Assembly (NCBI GenBank): GCA_025936015.1
Contig: JAICUE010000023.1
Location: 1-13,899, forward strand
DNA from: Gemmatimonadaceae bacterium
GTDB taxonomy: Bacteria > Gemmatimonadota > Gemmatimonadetes > Gemmatimonadales > Gemmatimonadaceae
DNA: 13,899 bases
Direction: 5' to 3'
In this document: piece after piece, positions 7,729-13,899 of the stretch
Position numbering within the stretch: the first letter of the stretch is position 1
How the letters are laid out: the number at the start of each line of letters is the position of its first letter
The notes under the pieces: model-generated
Database searches by the model: none
Seen by the model: the letters and a program-made list of their open reading frames with translations, nothing else
What the model was told of the DNA's origin: nothing
Position numbers and translations under genes: made by a program

Positions 7729-8406
7729 ATGTTTCGCTCGAATCGTTCATTCATGAGGCTGACGCTGACCGCTTCGGTGGCGCTGCTCGCAGCGTGCTCC
7801 GCGGCTGATCAGGCGGTAGCGCCGGCGGTGAGTCATACCGCTCGCCCTGCCGGTGCCCCCTCGCTGGACGTGATCACCAACTCGGTTGCGCCGGACTCCC
7901 TGTCGGCCGACTTCACGGTGACACCATCGGGCGGCATGTTCTCGCTGGGCAACAACGCGGTCTACTTCCCGGCGAACTCCATCTGCGACCCCGCGACCTC
8001 GAGCTACGGCCCGGATCACTGGGACGAGGCCTGCACCCCGCTCGATCATGCGATCGACTTCCATGCGGAAGTCCGTCGTGACACGCTGTCGGGTGCGACC
8101 TGGGTCGACTTCACGCCGGCGGTGCGGTTCGTCCCGACGGACGATCCGAACCAGGTCGTGTGGATGCTGATGAAGGCTGGTACCGATGTCACGACCGACA
8201 ACTATACCAGCTTCGGGATGCAGTGGATGCCCACTGGTACGCCCGACCTCGCGGTCGATGAAGCGACGACCGATCCGGACCTGAAGACCTATGTCGACCT
8301 GGATCGTGACGTGGTGTTCCGCCGAGTGAAGCACTTCAGCGGGTACATCGTGTTCACAGCGAAGTCTGACGCGGGCATGCTCGATGAAACCATCCCGCTT
8401 TTCTGA
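7729..8406 (+). CDS. Putative lipoprotein of unknown function
   Basis: The product is 225 residues. The N-terminus has Arg3, Arg6 and Arg10, then a hydrophobic helix ending L-L-A-A-C with Cys23, a clear lipobox, so the mature protein is probably lipid-anchored in the cell envelope. The remainder is rich in beta-type sequence, including S-G-G-M-F-S-L-G-N-N-A-V-Y-F-P and S-G-Y-I-V-F near the end. There are two cysteines in the mature part (86 and 102) that could form a disulfide. The pattern is faintly like ZU5-type beta domains, but I do not claim membership. ATG 7729 has AGGA 7 nt upstream; ATG 7753 would also keep the lipobox. It stands alone and ends at the strong bidirectional terminator 8484-8523. 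Confidence 0.8.
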   Translation: MFRSNRSFMRLTLTASVALLAACSAADQAVAPAVSHTARPAGAPSLDVITNSVAPDSLSADFTVTPSGGMFSLGNNAVYFPANSICDPATSSYGPDHWDEACTPLDHAIDFHAEVRRDTLSGATWVDFTPAVRFVPTDDPNQVVWMLMKAGTDVTTDNYTSFGMQWMPTGTPDLAVDEATTDPDLKTYVDLDRDVVFRRVKHFSGYIVFTAKSDAGMLDETIPLF

Positions 8407-8483
8407 GGCGACCGCCGATGACTATCTCCCCGCGCCATGGTGACATTCCGCGGGCTGGTCGCTGACCGCCTGTGGAGATGAGG

Positions 8484-8523
8484 ATGAAGAAAGGCACACC
8501 CGACCGGGTGTGCCTTTCTTCAT
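8484..8523. terminator. Bidirectional intrinsic terminator between convergent genes
   Basis: An 18-bp perfect stem joins ATGAAGAAAGGCACACCC (8484-8501) and GGGTGTGCCTTTCTTCAT (8506-8523) across a GACC loop. The outer part of the stem is A/T-rich, so both strands present a pyrimidine-rich tail; on the plus strand TTTT follows directly. It separates the lipoprotein gene (+) from the response regulator gene (-). Confidence 0.9.
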
Positions 8524-8550
8524 TTTCCAGATCGAGTCGCGCGGTTCGAA

Positions 8551-9243
8551 TCACGAGCGCAGGACGTAGCCGACACCGCGGATCGTGTGCAGCAGCGGCC
8601 GGACGCTGTCGGCGTCGAGCTTTTTTCTGAGGTAGTTGATGTAGACGTCAACCACGTTGGTGGACGGCTCGGCGTCCTTGCCCCAGACATGCTCGGTGAT
8701 CTGCTCGCGGGTGACTTCGCGGCCGGCGTTCTTCATGAGGTATTCGAGCAGCGCGAACTCACGCCGGGTGAGGGTGACGTCGCGGTTGCCGCGGCGGACC
8801 TGGCGGGTGATGGGATCGAGAACGAGGCCGCCATAGCGGAGCTTCGCGTCGTCGGCGCGCAGCGTGGCGCGCCGAAGGAGCGCCTTCACTCGCGCGACAA
8901 GCTCGCCGGTGTCGAATGGTTTGGCGAGATAGTCGTCGGCGCCGGCCTCGAGTCCCGTGACCTTGTCAGTCACTGTGTCACGCGCGGTGAGCATGAGGAG
9001 TGGCGCGCGAAAGCCGCGGCGCCGGAGCTCAGTCGCGACATCGAGACCCGACCGCTTGGGCAGACCGATGTCGAGGATCACGAGTGCCGGCTCAGTATCG
9101 AGCGCGGTCGTGAGCCCCATCTCCCCGTCGTATGCGCGGGTGACGGCGTAGCCACTCGCAGCGAGCGTATGCGCGATCACTGCGAGGACTTCACGATTGT
9201 CCTCGATGACGAGGATCGTCGGCGTTGTATCGATCGCGGGCAT
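8551..9243 (-). CDS. OmpR/PhoB-family DNA-binding response regulator
   Basis: The product is 230 residues, normal for the family. The receiver domain (about 9-120) has the acidic pair E14-D15, phospho-acceptor D58 in L-V-I-L-D-I-G-L-P-K, T86 and K108 in L-A-K-P-F, all intact. The C-terminal winged helix (about 133-229) includes L-T-R-R-E-F-A-L-L-E-Y-L and V-V-D-V-Y-I-N-Y-L-R-K-K-L, ending R-G-V-G-Y-V-L-R-S. It should be phosphorylated by a sensor histidine kinase and bind promoter DNA. No kinase gene is adjacent: downstream is the convergent lipoprotein and upstream a divergent membrane protein. It is therefore an orphan regulator, at least locally. ATG 9243 has no obvious ribosome-binding site. 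The 80-nt divergent gap contains CCCCT-TG-AGGGG (9285-9296), a possible operator. Confidence 0.95.
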   Translation of the reverse strand: MPAIDTTPTILVIEDNREVLAVIAHTLAASGYAVTRAYDGEMGLTTALDTEPALVILDIGLPKRSGLDVATELRRRGFRAPLLMLTARDTVTDKVTGLEAGADDYLAKPFDTGELVARVKALLRRATLRADDAKLRYGGLVLDPITRQVRRGNRDVTLTRREFALLEYLMKNAGREVTREQITEHVWGKDAEPSTNVVDVYINYLRKKLDADSVRPLLHTIRGVGYVLRS

Positions 9244-9284
9244 GGCGACAAGCTAGCCGCGACACACCTAACGGCAAGTCGCCG

Positions 9285-9296
9285 CCCCTTGAGGGG
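9285..9296. promoter_or_regulatory. Small dyad in divergent intergenic region
   Basis: CCCCT and AGGGG are inverted around a central TG, between the divergent response regulator and membrane-protein genes. Position and symmetry fit an operator, possibly autoregulatory, but OmpR-family regulators usually bind direct repeats. The call is weak. Confidence 0.2.
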
Positions 9297-9323
9297 AAGT
9301 GAGCGTCGCGTTTTGTTTACGAC

Positions 9324-9803
9324 GTGTCGAGCGAAAGCAACATCAACGCAGGGCTGTCGAGCGGGGCGCGAGCCGGGGCGATAGCGTCGGCCGCGGTGAC
9401 CGGCGCGATGCTCGGCTTCGGGTTGCGGGCGGGGATGGCAGCGCGCCCATTCAACGCGGCGGCGGCGCTTCTCCTCGGCGACCGTGCACGCGGCGTCTGG
9501 GGATTCGTCGCCGGCGTGAGCCTGGTGGGCGAGGTCGTCGTTGTCGCGAGCTGCGTCCTCGCGGGCGCGCTGTGCGGGGCGCTTATGCGGCTCCCGCCGA
9601 TCGGTCGCCGCGCGCGGCATCCGCGGCTGATCGCATTCGCCGTGTCGCTTGCTGCAGCTGTCGTGACGCTGCTGATCCTCGCCGTGCACGCGCCCGATTT
9701 CGTCGGTCCAGCGCCTGACGGTGCAATCACGATCGCCGAAGGCGCACTGCTCTCGATCGTGGTTTCGATCGCGTACGCATCGGGCATGGGGCTTGCTCGA
9801 TAG
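9324..9803 (+). CDS. Small membrane protein of unknown function
   Basis: The product is 159 residues from a GTG start at 9324; no clear ribosome-binding site precedes it. Four hydrophobic segments are visible, at about 15-37, 58-86, 102-121 and 136-158. They are rich in Ala, Gly and Val and separated by short Arg-rich loops (R-L-P-P-I-G-R-R-A-R-H-P-R near 90-100). This suggests a small integral inner-membrane protein. I see no catalytic motif and do not recognise the family. It is divergent from the response regulator, so it could be a target of it; that is inference from position only. A start further in, at one of the internal Met codons, would remove the first segment. Confidence 0.62.
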   Translation: MSSESNINAGLSSGARAGAIASAAVTGAMLGFGLRAGMAARPFNAAAALLLGDRARGVWGFVAGVSLVGEVVVVASCVLAGALCGALMRLPPIGRRARHPRLIAFAVSLAAAVVTLLILAVHAPDFVGPAPDGAITIAEGALLSIVVSIAYASGMGLAR

Positions 9804-9991
9804 GGCGTTTGCGAGGGCAGAAACAGCGCTCGCGATGAGGGCACCAGACATCGAAAAAGTGCCAGTGTAAGGGCTGGAACTCGCGGCCCGGGCACGGGTT
9901 CGAGAGAACGTACCCTGAACGACCCCGCGTACCGTCCATCGCGGACGGCCGGCGTGCTGCACTGTTGCAGAACGCGTGAAACGGAGGGGGG
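9804..9991. other. Intergenic region with small hairpins, possible leader
   Basis: This is 188 nt with no credible gene. Small hairpins are CCGTCC/GGACGG (9932-9937 with 9943-9948) and CTGCA/TGCAG (9957-9961 with 9966-9970), both just upstream of the next gene. No T-run terminator is seen for the membrane-protein gene. No tRNA cloverleaf could be built around the GGTTCGA at 9898-9904. Confidence 0.35.
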
Positions 9992-10576
9992 ATGCAAGTG
10001 GCAGGGGAAGAGCGGGCACCGCTCAAGGAGGGAGAAATGGACGTCCTCGTGATGTTGGAGGACGGCTCCGACCATCCGCTCGTGCTCGCGCATGTGAACT
10101 CTGTGCCTTCGTCGCTCGATGCAGAGCGCCCGTCGCGAGACGTGGTGACGCTGTATGGAGATCCGAGTCCGGAGTCGCTTGCGCTGGTCCTGGCGGCGGC
10201 GGTCGAGAGCCATCGATCGGGCGAGAACCACGCGGATGCGATCCGTCATCTCGGTGTATGGGCCGAGCGTGGCGCGATTGGCGATGCAGCATGGCGCGAT
10301 GGTGCCACCGGTCAGCTGATGACGCAGGACATGGACATCCCGCTCGAGATCCTGCACGCAACGGCCGGACGGTTGCTGTCGGAGTGCGGGCAGTTGATCC
10401 GGCGTCTTGCCGCCGGGCTGACGATGCCGGACTGGCCGGAGGGTGCGCGGCGGGCGATCACGATCTCGCTCGGGCCGGTGCTCGACATGACGGCCGGTGC
10501 GCGGGCGCGGCTCGACACGATGCTCGACACTGTTCGCGAAGCGGATGGGCTCACCTTCGAGTACGAGGGAGACTGA
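9992..10576 (+). CDS. Hypothetical protein
   Basis: The product is 194 residues from ATG 9992. I do not recognise the family. There is no signal peptide or membrane segment, so it is probably cytoplasmic. The sequence is acidic and mostly helical: a short beta-like start (M-D-V-L-V-M-L-E-D), a helix with S-L-A-L-V-L-A-A-A-V-E-S-H, a middle segment with G-V-W-A-E-R-G-A-I-G, and a long helical C-terminal half. Two start sites are credible, each with its own ribosome-binding site. ATG 9992 follows GGAGGGGGG with only about 4 nt spacing. ATG 10037 follows AAGGAGGGAG with better spacing and gives 179 residues. The second site is slightly favoured on spacing, so residues 1-15 may not exist. It is ended by the strong terminator 10639-10683 and appears monocistronic. 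Confidence 0.72.
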   Translation: MQVAGEERAPLKEGEMDVLVMLEDGSDHPLVLAHVNSVPSSLDAERPSRDVVTLYGDPSPESLALVLAAAVESHRSGENHADAIRHLGVWAERGAIGDAAWRDGATGQLMTQDMDIPLEILHATAGRLLSECGQLIRRLAAGLTMPDWPEGARRAITISLGPVLDMTAGARARLDTMLDTVREADGLTFEYEGD

Positions 10577-10638
10577 ATCGAGCGTTCATTAGTTCGAGTT
10601 CGATGAAGGGCCGTCGCCGGTAGCGATGAGCAGTGAGG

Positions 10639-10683
10639 AAACGGTGGGTCGAGAGAAGAGATCTCGACCCACCGTTTGTTTTT
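10639..10683 (+). terminator. Strong intrinsic terminator
   Basis: A 16-bp perfect stem joins AAACGGTGGGTCGAGA (10639-10654) and TCTCGACCCACCGTTT (10662-10677) across a 7-nt loop, followed by GTTTTT (10678-10683). It terminates the hypothetical gene ending at 10576 and separates it from the EF-G paralogue. Confidence 0.93.
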
Positions 10684-10716
10684 GTGCAATGCGCAAGGGC
10701 GGCAGGATCGGGCTGC

Positions 10717-10765
10717 TTGACTCCGTGGCCTGGATGCGTCAGGGTACAGCATCGACTACAGGAGG
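10717..10765 (+). promoter_or_regulatory. Candidate -35 and ribosome-binding site of the EF-G paralogue
   Basis: TTGACT (10717-10722) matches the sigma-70 -35 box at five of six positions, but the -10 region about 17 nt later (CAGGGT) is poor, so the promoter call is weak. The ribosome-binding site is not weak: AGGAGG at 10760-10765 lies 7 nt before ATG 10773 and decides that start over longer in-frame candidates at 10626. Confidence 0.4.
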
Positions 10766-10772
10766 GTGGCCC

Positions 10773-12863
10773 ATGCGGGACTACGAGGCGAGAGCGATCC
10801 GGAACGTCGCGGTGGTGGGACATGGTGCGAGCGGGAAGACCACATTGGTCGACTCGCTCGCATTCGTTTCAGGATCGAGCCGCCGACGAGGATCGGTGAA
10901 GGAGGGAACCGCGCTCACCGATTCCACTCCGGAAGAGATCGAGCGGGGCTACTCGATCAACGTCGGCTGCGCGATCGCCGAGTGGATGGACACGAAGATC
11001 AACCTGCTCGACACCCCCGGCTACGCCGATTTTGCCGGCGACGCGATCGCCGGGCTGGCGGCGGCCGATGGCGCGCTGGTCGCGGTGAGCGCGGTCGCCG
11101 GGGTCGAGGTCGGGACTGAGCGGATGTTCCGCGAGGCGGTCGAACGCCGCGATCCGGTGCTCTTCATCATCACGATGATGGACAAGGAGCATGCGAGCTT
11201 CGACAAGGCGTTCGCGTCGATCCGGGACACGCTCACGCCTAACGTGATTCCGGTCGAGATACCGTTAGGCGACGGGACGGGTTGTCGCGGGACGCTCAAC
11301 CTCTTCACCGGGCGTGCACAGGTCTATGGTCCGCGCGGCGCGGTGACCGACGGGGAGATCCCGGCCGAAGACCGTGAACGATTCGAGCGCTACCACCGGG
11401 AGATGCTCGAGACGATCGCAGCCACCGACGACTCGCTGCTCGAGCGCTACCTCGACGGCGGCGAGATCTCGCGCGAAGAGGAAGTGACGGCCATGAAGGA
11501 AGGGATGAAGCGGGGCCAGGTCTTCCCGCTCTTCTCCTGCTGCGCCGAGCGGGACCTCGGCACGGCGAACGTCCTGACGCGGCTGGTCGAGCTGATGCCG
11601 TCGGCGTACGAGATGGAAGAGCTGCATGCGTTTCACGGAGCGGAAGCGGAGCACGAAGTCGAGATTCATCCTGATGACGGTTCGCCGTTCACCGCGCAGG
11701 TGTTCAAGACGCTCTCGGAACCGCACGTCGGAGACGTGTCGTTCTTCCGCGTCCTGTCGGGAACGATCGAGAATGGCGCCGAGGTGTTCAACGCGTCGCG
11801 CGGCGCGACGGAAAAGCTCGGCCATCTCTCGGTGGCGCAGGGGCGCGACAGATTCGAGCTGCAGCGGCTGCGCGCCGGGGACATCGGCTGCGTCGCCAAG
11901 CTGCGGAACACGCATACGGGAGACACGCTGTCGACGCGCGATCACCCGGTGCGGCTGCCATCGCTTCGGCTGCCCGAACCGCTGGTGACGTTCGCGGTGC
12001 ACGCCGCATCGCGCAGCGACGACGAGAAGCTGCAGGCCGGACTCCATCGACTGCACGACGAGGATCCGACGCTCGAGCTTCATTACAATCCGGAGACGCA
12101 CGAGACGCTGCTGAGCGGAATGGGCGAGCGGCACCTCGACGTCGCGCTATCGAAGCTCCGGCGGAAGGCAGGGGTCGTCGCCACGCTGAGCGCGCCGAAG
12201 ATCGCCTACCGGGAGACGGTGCGGGCGAAGGCGGAGGGGCAGGGGCGGCACAAGAAGCAAACGGGGGGACGCGGCCAGTTCGGAGACTGCTGGGTGCGAA
12301 TCGCGCCGGCGCAGCGCGGCGACGGAATCCGGTTCGAGGATCGGATCAGCGGCGGCGTCATTCCCAGCAAGTACATCCCCGCGGTGGAGAAGGGGATCAA
12401 CGAAGCAGCGGTGCGCGGCGTCCTCGCGGGCTATCCGATGGTCGACTTCCGAGTCGAGCTGTTCGATGGCTCGTACCACTCGGTCGACTCGAACGAGATG
12501 TCGTTCAAGATGGCGGGGATTCTCGCGTTCAAGGAAGTCGCGAAGAAGTGCAAGCCGGTGCTTCTCGAGCCGCTCGACGAGCTCGAGGTCGAGACTCCCG
12601 ACGTCTACCTCGGCGACGTGCTTGGCGATCTCTCGTCGCGGCGCGGGCACGTGTCCGGCACCGAGTCGGCGGGGGCGGGGCGGACGCGGGTACGGGCGAC
12701 GGTGCCCGAGTCGGAGATACACCTCTACGCGACGCAGCTGCAGTCGCTGACGCACGGGCGGGCGCGGTTCACCCGGAAGTTCAAGCAGTACGAGGAAGTG
12801 CCTAACGACGTCGCGTCGAAGGTGATCGCGACGCACGGAGAGGGTGGGGAGGCGACAGCGTAG
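10773..12863 (+). CDS. fusA: Elongation factor G paralogue (FusA2-type translational GTPase)
   Basis: The product is 696 residues, normal EF-G length. Domain order is GTPase (about 8-275), domain II (about 300-380), and domains III to V with M-G-E-R-H-L-D-V-A-L-S-K-L-R-R-K, T-G-G-R-G-Q-F-G-D, the domain IV tip G-G-V-I-P-S-K-Y-I-P-A-V-E-K-G-I, and H-G-R-A-R-F-T in domain V. The P-loop is G-H-G-A-S-G-K-T (16-23) instead of the A-H-I-D-A-G-K-T of housekeeping EF-G. G3 is D-T-P-G-Y-A-D-F (80-87) with Tyr84 where the catalytic His normally sits. G4 is T-M-M-D (134-137) instead of N-K-M-D. These changes mark an accessory paralogue of the FusA2 kind rather than the str-operon EF-G. Its role, whether translocation under special conditions, recycling or none, cannot be told from sequence. 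The start at 10773 is fixed by AGGAGG 7 nt upstream. It is apparently monocistronic. Confidence 0.9.
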   Translation: MRDYEARAIRNVAVVGHGASGKTTLVDSLAFVSGSSRRRGSVKEGTALTDSTPEEIERGYSINVGCAIAEWMDTKINLLDTPGYADFAGDAIAGLAAADGALVAVSAVAGVEVGTERMFREAVERRDPVLFIITMMDKEHASFDKAFASIRDTLTPNVIPVEIPLGDGTGCRGTLNLFTGRAQVYGPRGAVTDGEIPAEDRERFERYHREMLETIAATDDSLLERYLDGGEISREEEVTAMKEGMKRGQVFPLFSCCAERDLGTANVLTRLVELMPSAYEMEELHAFHGAEAEHEVEIHPDDGSPFTAQVFKTLSEPHVGDVSFFRVLSGTIENGAEVFNASRGATEKLGHLSVAQGRDRFELQRLRAGDIGCVAKLRNTHTGDTLSTRDHPVRLPSLRLPEPLVTFAVHAASRSDDEKLQAGLHRLHDEDPTLELHYNPETHETLLSGMGERHLDVALSKLRRKAGVVATLSAPKIAYRETVRAKAEGQGRHKKQTGGRGQFGDCWVRIAPAQRGDGIRFEDRISGGVIPSKYIPAVEKGINEAAVRGVLAGYPMVDFRVELFDGSYHSVDSNEMSFKMAGILAFKEVAKKCKPVLLEPLDELEVETPDVYLGDVLGDLSSRRGHVSGTESAGAGRTRVRATVPESEIHLYATQLQSLTHGRARFTRKFKQYEEVPNDVASKVIATHGEGGEATA
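11237..11270. repeat. Head-to-head pair of the GCCTAACG word inside the EF-G paralogue
   Basis: GCCTAACG (11237-11244) and its complement CGTTAGGC (11263-11270) lie 18 nt apart in opposite orientation, with codons P-N and L-G in the protein. The Leu codon is TTA, rare in this DNA. Single further copies occur at 1647-1654, 2167-2174, 2239-2246, 5310-5317, 6768-6775, 12800-12807 and 13500-13507. Confidence 0.6.
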
Positions 12864-12900
12864 GCGAGCGAGCAGGGAGACGCGGGATTGCAACGGCATT

Positions 12901-13098
12901 TTACCACAGAGGACACAGGGGGCACAGAGACAGCCCCGAGGGCGAATGCTCGCGCAGGACCCAAGACAACTGGGGCATGGGTGGTGCGACGATCTCACCA
13001 CCCATGCCCCCGTGCTTTTGTCGGCTGCAAAGATTCCGTTACCGGCTAAAGGCCGTCGGAGAGCGGTTCTCTGTGTCCCCTGTGTCCTCTGTGGTGAA
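12901..13098. repeat. Intergenic inverted-repeat element (MITE/REP-like)
   Basis: Two 28-nt arms, 12903-12930 and 13068-13095, are inverted repeats of each other with a single mismatch. The left arm begins ACCACAGAGGACACAGG. The arms bound about 200 nt between the convergent EF-G paralogue and lysine aminomutase genes, and the interior holds the hairpin 12972-13010. No transposase is encoded. ACCACAGAGGACACAG-like words are familiar to me as dispersed intergenic repeats in several soil phyla; that is recollection, not a search. Target-site duplications are not evident. Confidence 0.7.
12972..13018. terminator. Intrinsic terminator inside the intergenic repeat
   Basis: A 15-bp perfect stem joins GGGGCATGGGTGGTG (12972-12986) and CACCACCCATGCCCC (12996-13010) around a 9-nt loop, followed by CGTGCTTTT. 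It lies 108 nt after the EF-G paralogue stop and would terminate that transcript. On the minus strand no T-run follows, so it is mainly a plus-strand terminator. Confidence 0.75.
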
Positions 13099-13134
13099 TT
13101 GCTGTTGCCGTGCGCTGTGGTGCCCCCGCACCGC

Positions 13135-13899
13135 CTAACCGTTCGCCGACTTCCGCTTCCGCTGTCCTCGGCCGCCGCTCGCCGCGATCTCGAGCGGGAC
13201 GATGTCCGGAGTTTCTTCCGCGTCGGGCGTGCAGCCGGGGTTCGAGATTTTCGGCTGCTTGTAGGTGAAGCGCTTGCCTTCGTAGTTGCGGAAGATGACC
13301 TCGTCGTCGGTGATCTCCTCGACGTACTCCGGAAGCAAGGGGACCTTGCCGCCGCCGCCGGGGGCGTCGATGACGAAGTGCGGGACAGCGAGCCCCGAGG
13401 TCCAGCCGCGAAGGGCCTTCACGATCTCGAGTCCCTTCTGGACCTGGGTCCGGAAGTGCTCGCCGCCGGCGACCTGGTCGGCCATGTAGATGTAGTAAGG
13501 CCTAACGCGCGCCTTGAGCAGCTCGTGCATCAGCTTCATCATCACTTCCGGGCTGTCATTCACATCCTTGAGCAGGACCGTCTGGCAGCCGAGGACCACG
13601 CCGGCGCGCGAGAGGCGATCGAGGGCGGCACGCGACGCCTCGGTCAGCTCGCTCGGGTGGTTGAAGTGGGTGTTCATGTAGATCGGGTGGTACTTCTGCA
13701 CCATGTCGCAGAACTCCGGCGTGATGCGCTCGGGCAGGTGCGACGTGATGCGGCTGCCTAACCGTATGATCTCGACGTGCGGGATCGCGCGGAGGTTCTG
13801 GAGGATGTACTCGATGCGGCGGTCGCTGAGCATCATCGGGTCGCCGCCGGAGAGGATGACGTCGCGGACCTCCGGATGCTCGCGGATGTACTGGAACGC
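13135..13899 (-). CDS. kamA: Lysine 2,3-aminomutase family radical SAM enzyme (partial, C-terminal part)
   Basis: The last 254 codons are present; the reading frame is open to the window edge at 13899, so the start and the radical SAM CxxxCxxC cluster motif lie outside. Internal Met codons at 13836 and 13833 are not the start, since V-I-L-S-G-G-D-P precedes them and is a conserved family block. The PLP-lysine motif G-G-G-G-K-V-P-L-L-P is intact. The two acidic residues that bind the substrate amino group in characterised lysine 2,3-aminomutase appear conserved, in M-A-D-Q-V-A-G-G-E-H-F-R and V-I-D-A-P-G-G-G-G-K. This favours lysine over glutamate as substrate. The reaction would convert L-lysine to beta-lysine, used in lysine catabolism or osmolyte synthesis. 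A basic tail, R-G-Q-R-K-R-K-S, ends the protein. The TAG stop (13135-13137) lies inside a GCCTAAC word. The gene is convergent with the EF-G paralogue. Confidence 0.9.
   Translation of the reverse strand, partial: AFQYIREHPEVRDVILSGGDPMMLSDRRIEYILQNLRAIPHVEIIRLGSRITSHLPERITPEFCDMVQKYHPIYMNTHFNHPSELTEASRAALDRLSRAGVVLGCQTVLLKDVNDSPEVMMKLMHELLKARVRPYYIYMADQVAGGEHFRTQVQKGLEIVKALRGWTSGLAVPHFVIDAPGGGGKVPLLPEYVEEITDDEVIFRNYEGKRFTYKQPKISNPGCTPDAEETPDIVPLEIAASGGRGQRKRKSANG

Noticed and set aside
9890..9930. GGTTCGA suggesting a tRNA T-loop
   Set aside because: No acceptor, D or anticodon stems could be paired around it.
12844..13761. Plus-strand open frame (305 codons) over the intergenic repeat and the aminomutase
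   Set aside because: It runs antisense through conserved aminomutase motifs and through a repeat and terminator, so it is not a gene.
1..13899. Defence island, secondary-metabolite cluster, CRISPR array or prophage
   Set aside because: No nuclease, transposase, integrase, phage structural gene, Cas gene or spaced direct repeats are visible. Apart from the octamer, the window looks like ordinary chromosomal core with envelope and regulatory genes.

Overview
The window is a GC-rich stretch of a bacterial chromosome with a compact mixture of housekeeping and signalling genes. It has no mobile-element genes, CRISPR, tRNA or rRNA that I can see. The best guess for the source is Gemmatimonadota or a similar soil/environmental didermic phylum. 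This rests on the DUF1800-DUF1501 gene pair, a GGDEF-ATPase-TPR giant, many lipoproteins, a FusA2-type EF-G paralogue, and an ACCACAGAGGACACAG-type intergenic repeat. It is an inference from gene content, not a database result.

Layout. Positions 1-171 are the 3' end of a class A penicillin-binding protein gene (+). Convergent to it is a two-gene operon on the minus strand: a DUF1800 lipoprotein (1504-3063) followed 2 nt later by a Tat-type DUF1501 protein (218-1501). Diverging from that operon is an exported M23 metallopeptidase (3165-4289), ended by a likely intrinsic terminator. A 218-nt gap with a strong 13-bp inverted repeat then precedes a 1010-residue GGDEF / AAA_16-like ATPase / TPR protein (4508-7540). 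Next come a small lipoprotein (7729-8406) and a convergent OmpR-family response regulator (8551-9243, minus), separated by an 18-bp perfect-stem bidirectional terminator. Then follow a small membrane protein (9324-9803), an unrecognised 194-residue protein (9992-10576) with its own textbook terminator, and an EF-G paralogue (10773-12863). An intergenic inverted-repeat element of about 200 bp (12901-13098) encloses another terminator. The window ends inside a lysine 2,3-aminomutase gene (13135-13899, minus).

What stands out. The word GCCTAACG (or its complement CGTTAGGC) occurs 11 times exactly and 3 times with one change. That is far more than expected for a TAA-containing octamer in GC-rich DNA. 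It lies mostly inside genes and in both orientations. By eye, all seven in-frame TTA leucine codons in the window are created by this word, which suggests the DNA word itself is maintained, like HIP1, uptake sequences, Chi or a methylation target. This is the strongest candidate here for something undescribed. Other points are the GGDEF protein whose conserved N-terminal motif lies upstream of any ATG/GTG/TTG start, and the EF-G paralogue with altered G3 and G4 GTPase motifs.

The genes do not form one pathway. Cell-envelope functions (PBP, M23 peptidase, three lipoproteins or exported proteins) and regulation (c-di-GMP, response regulator) dominate.
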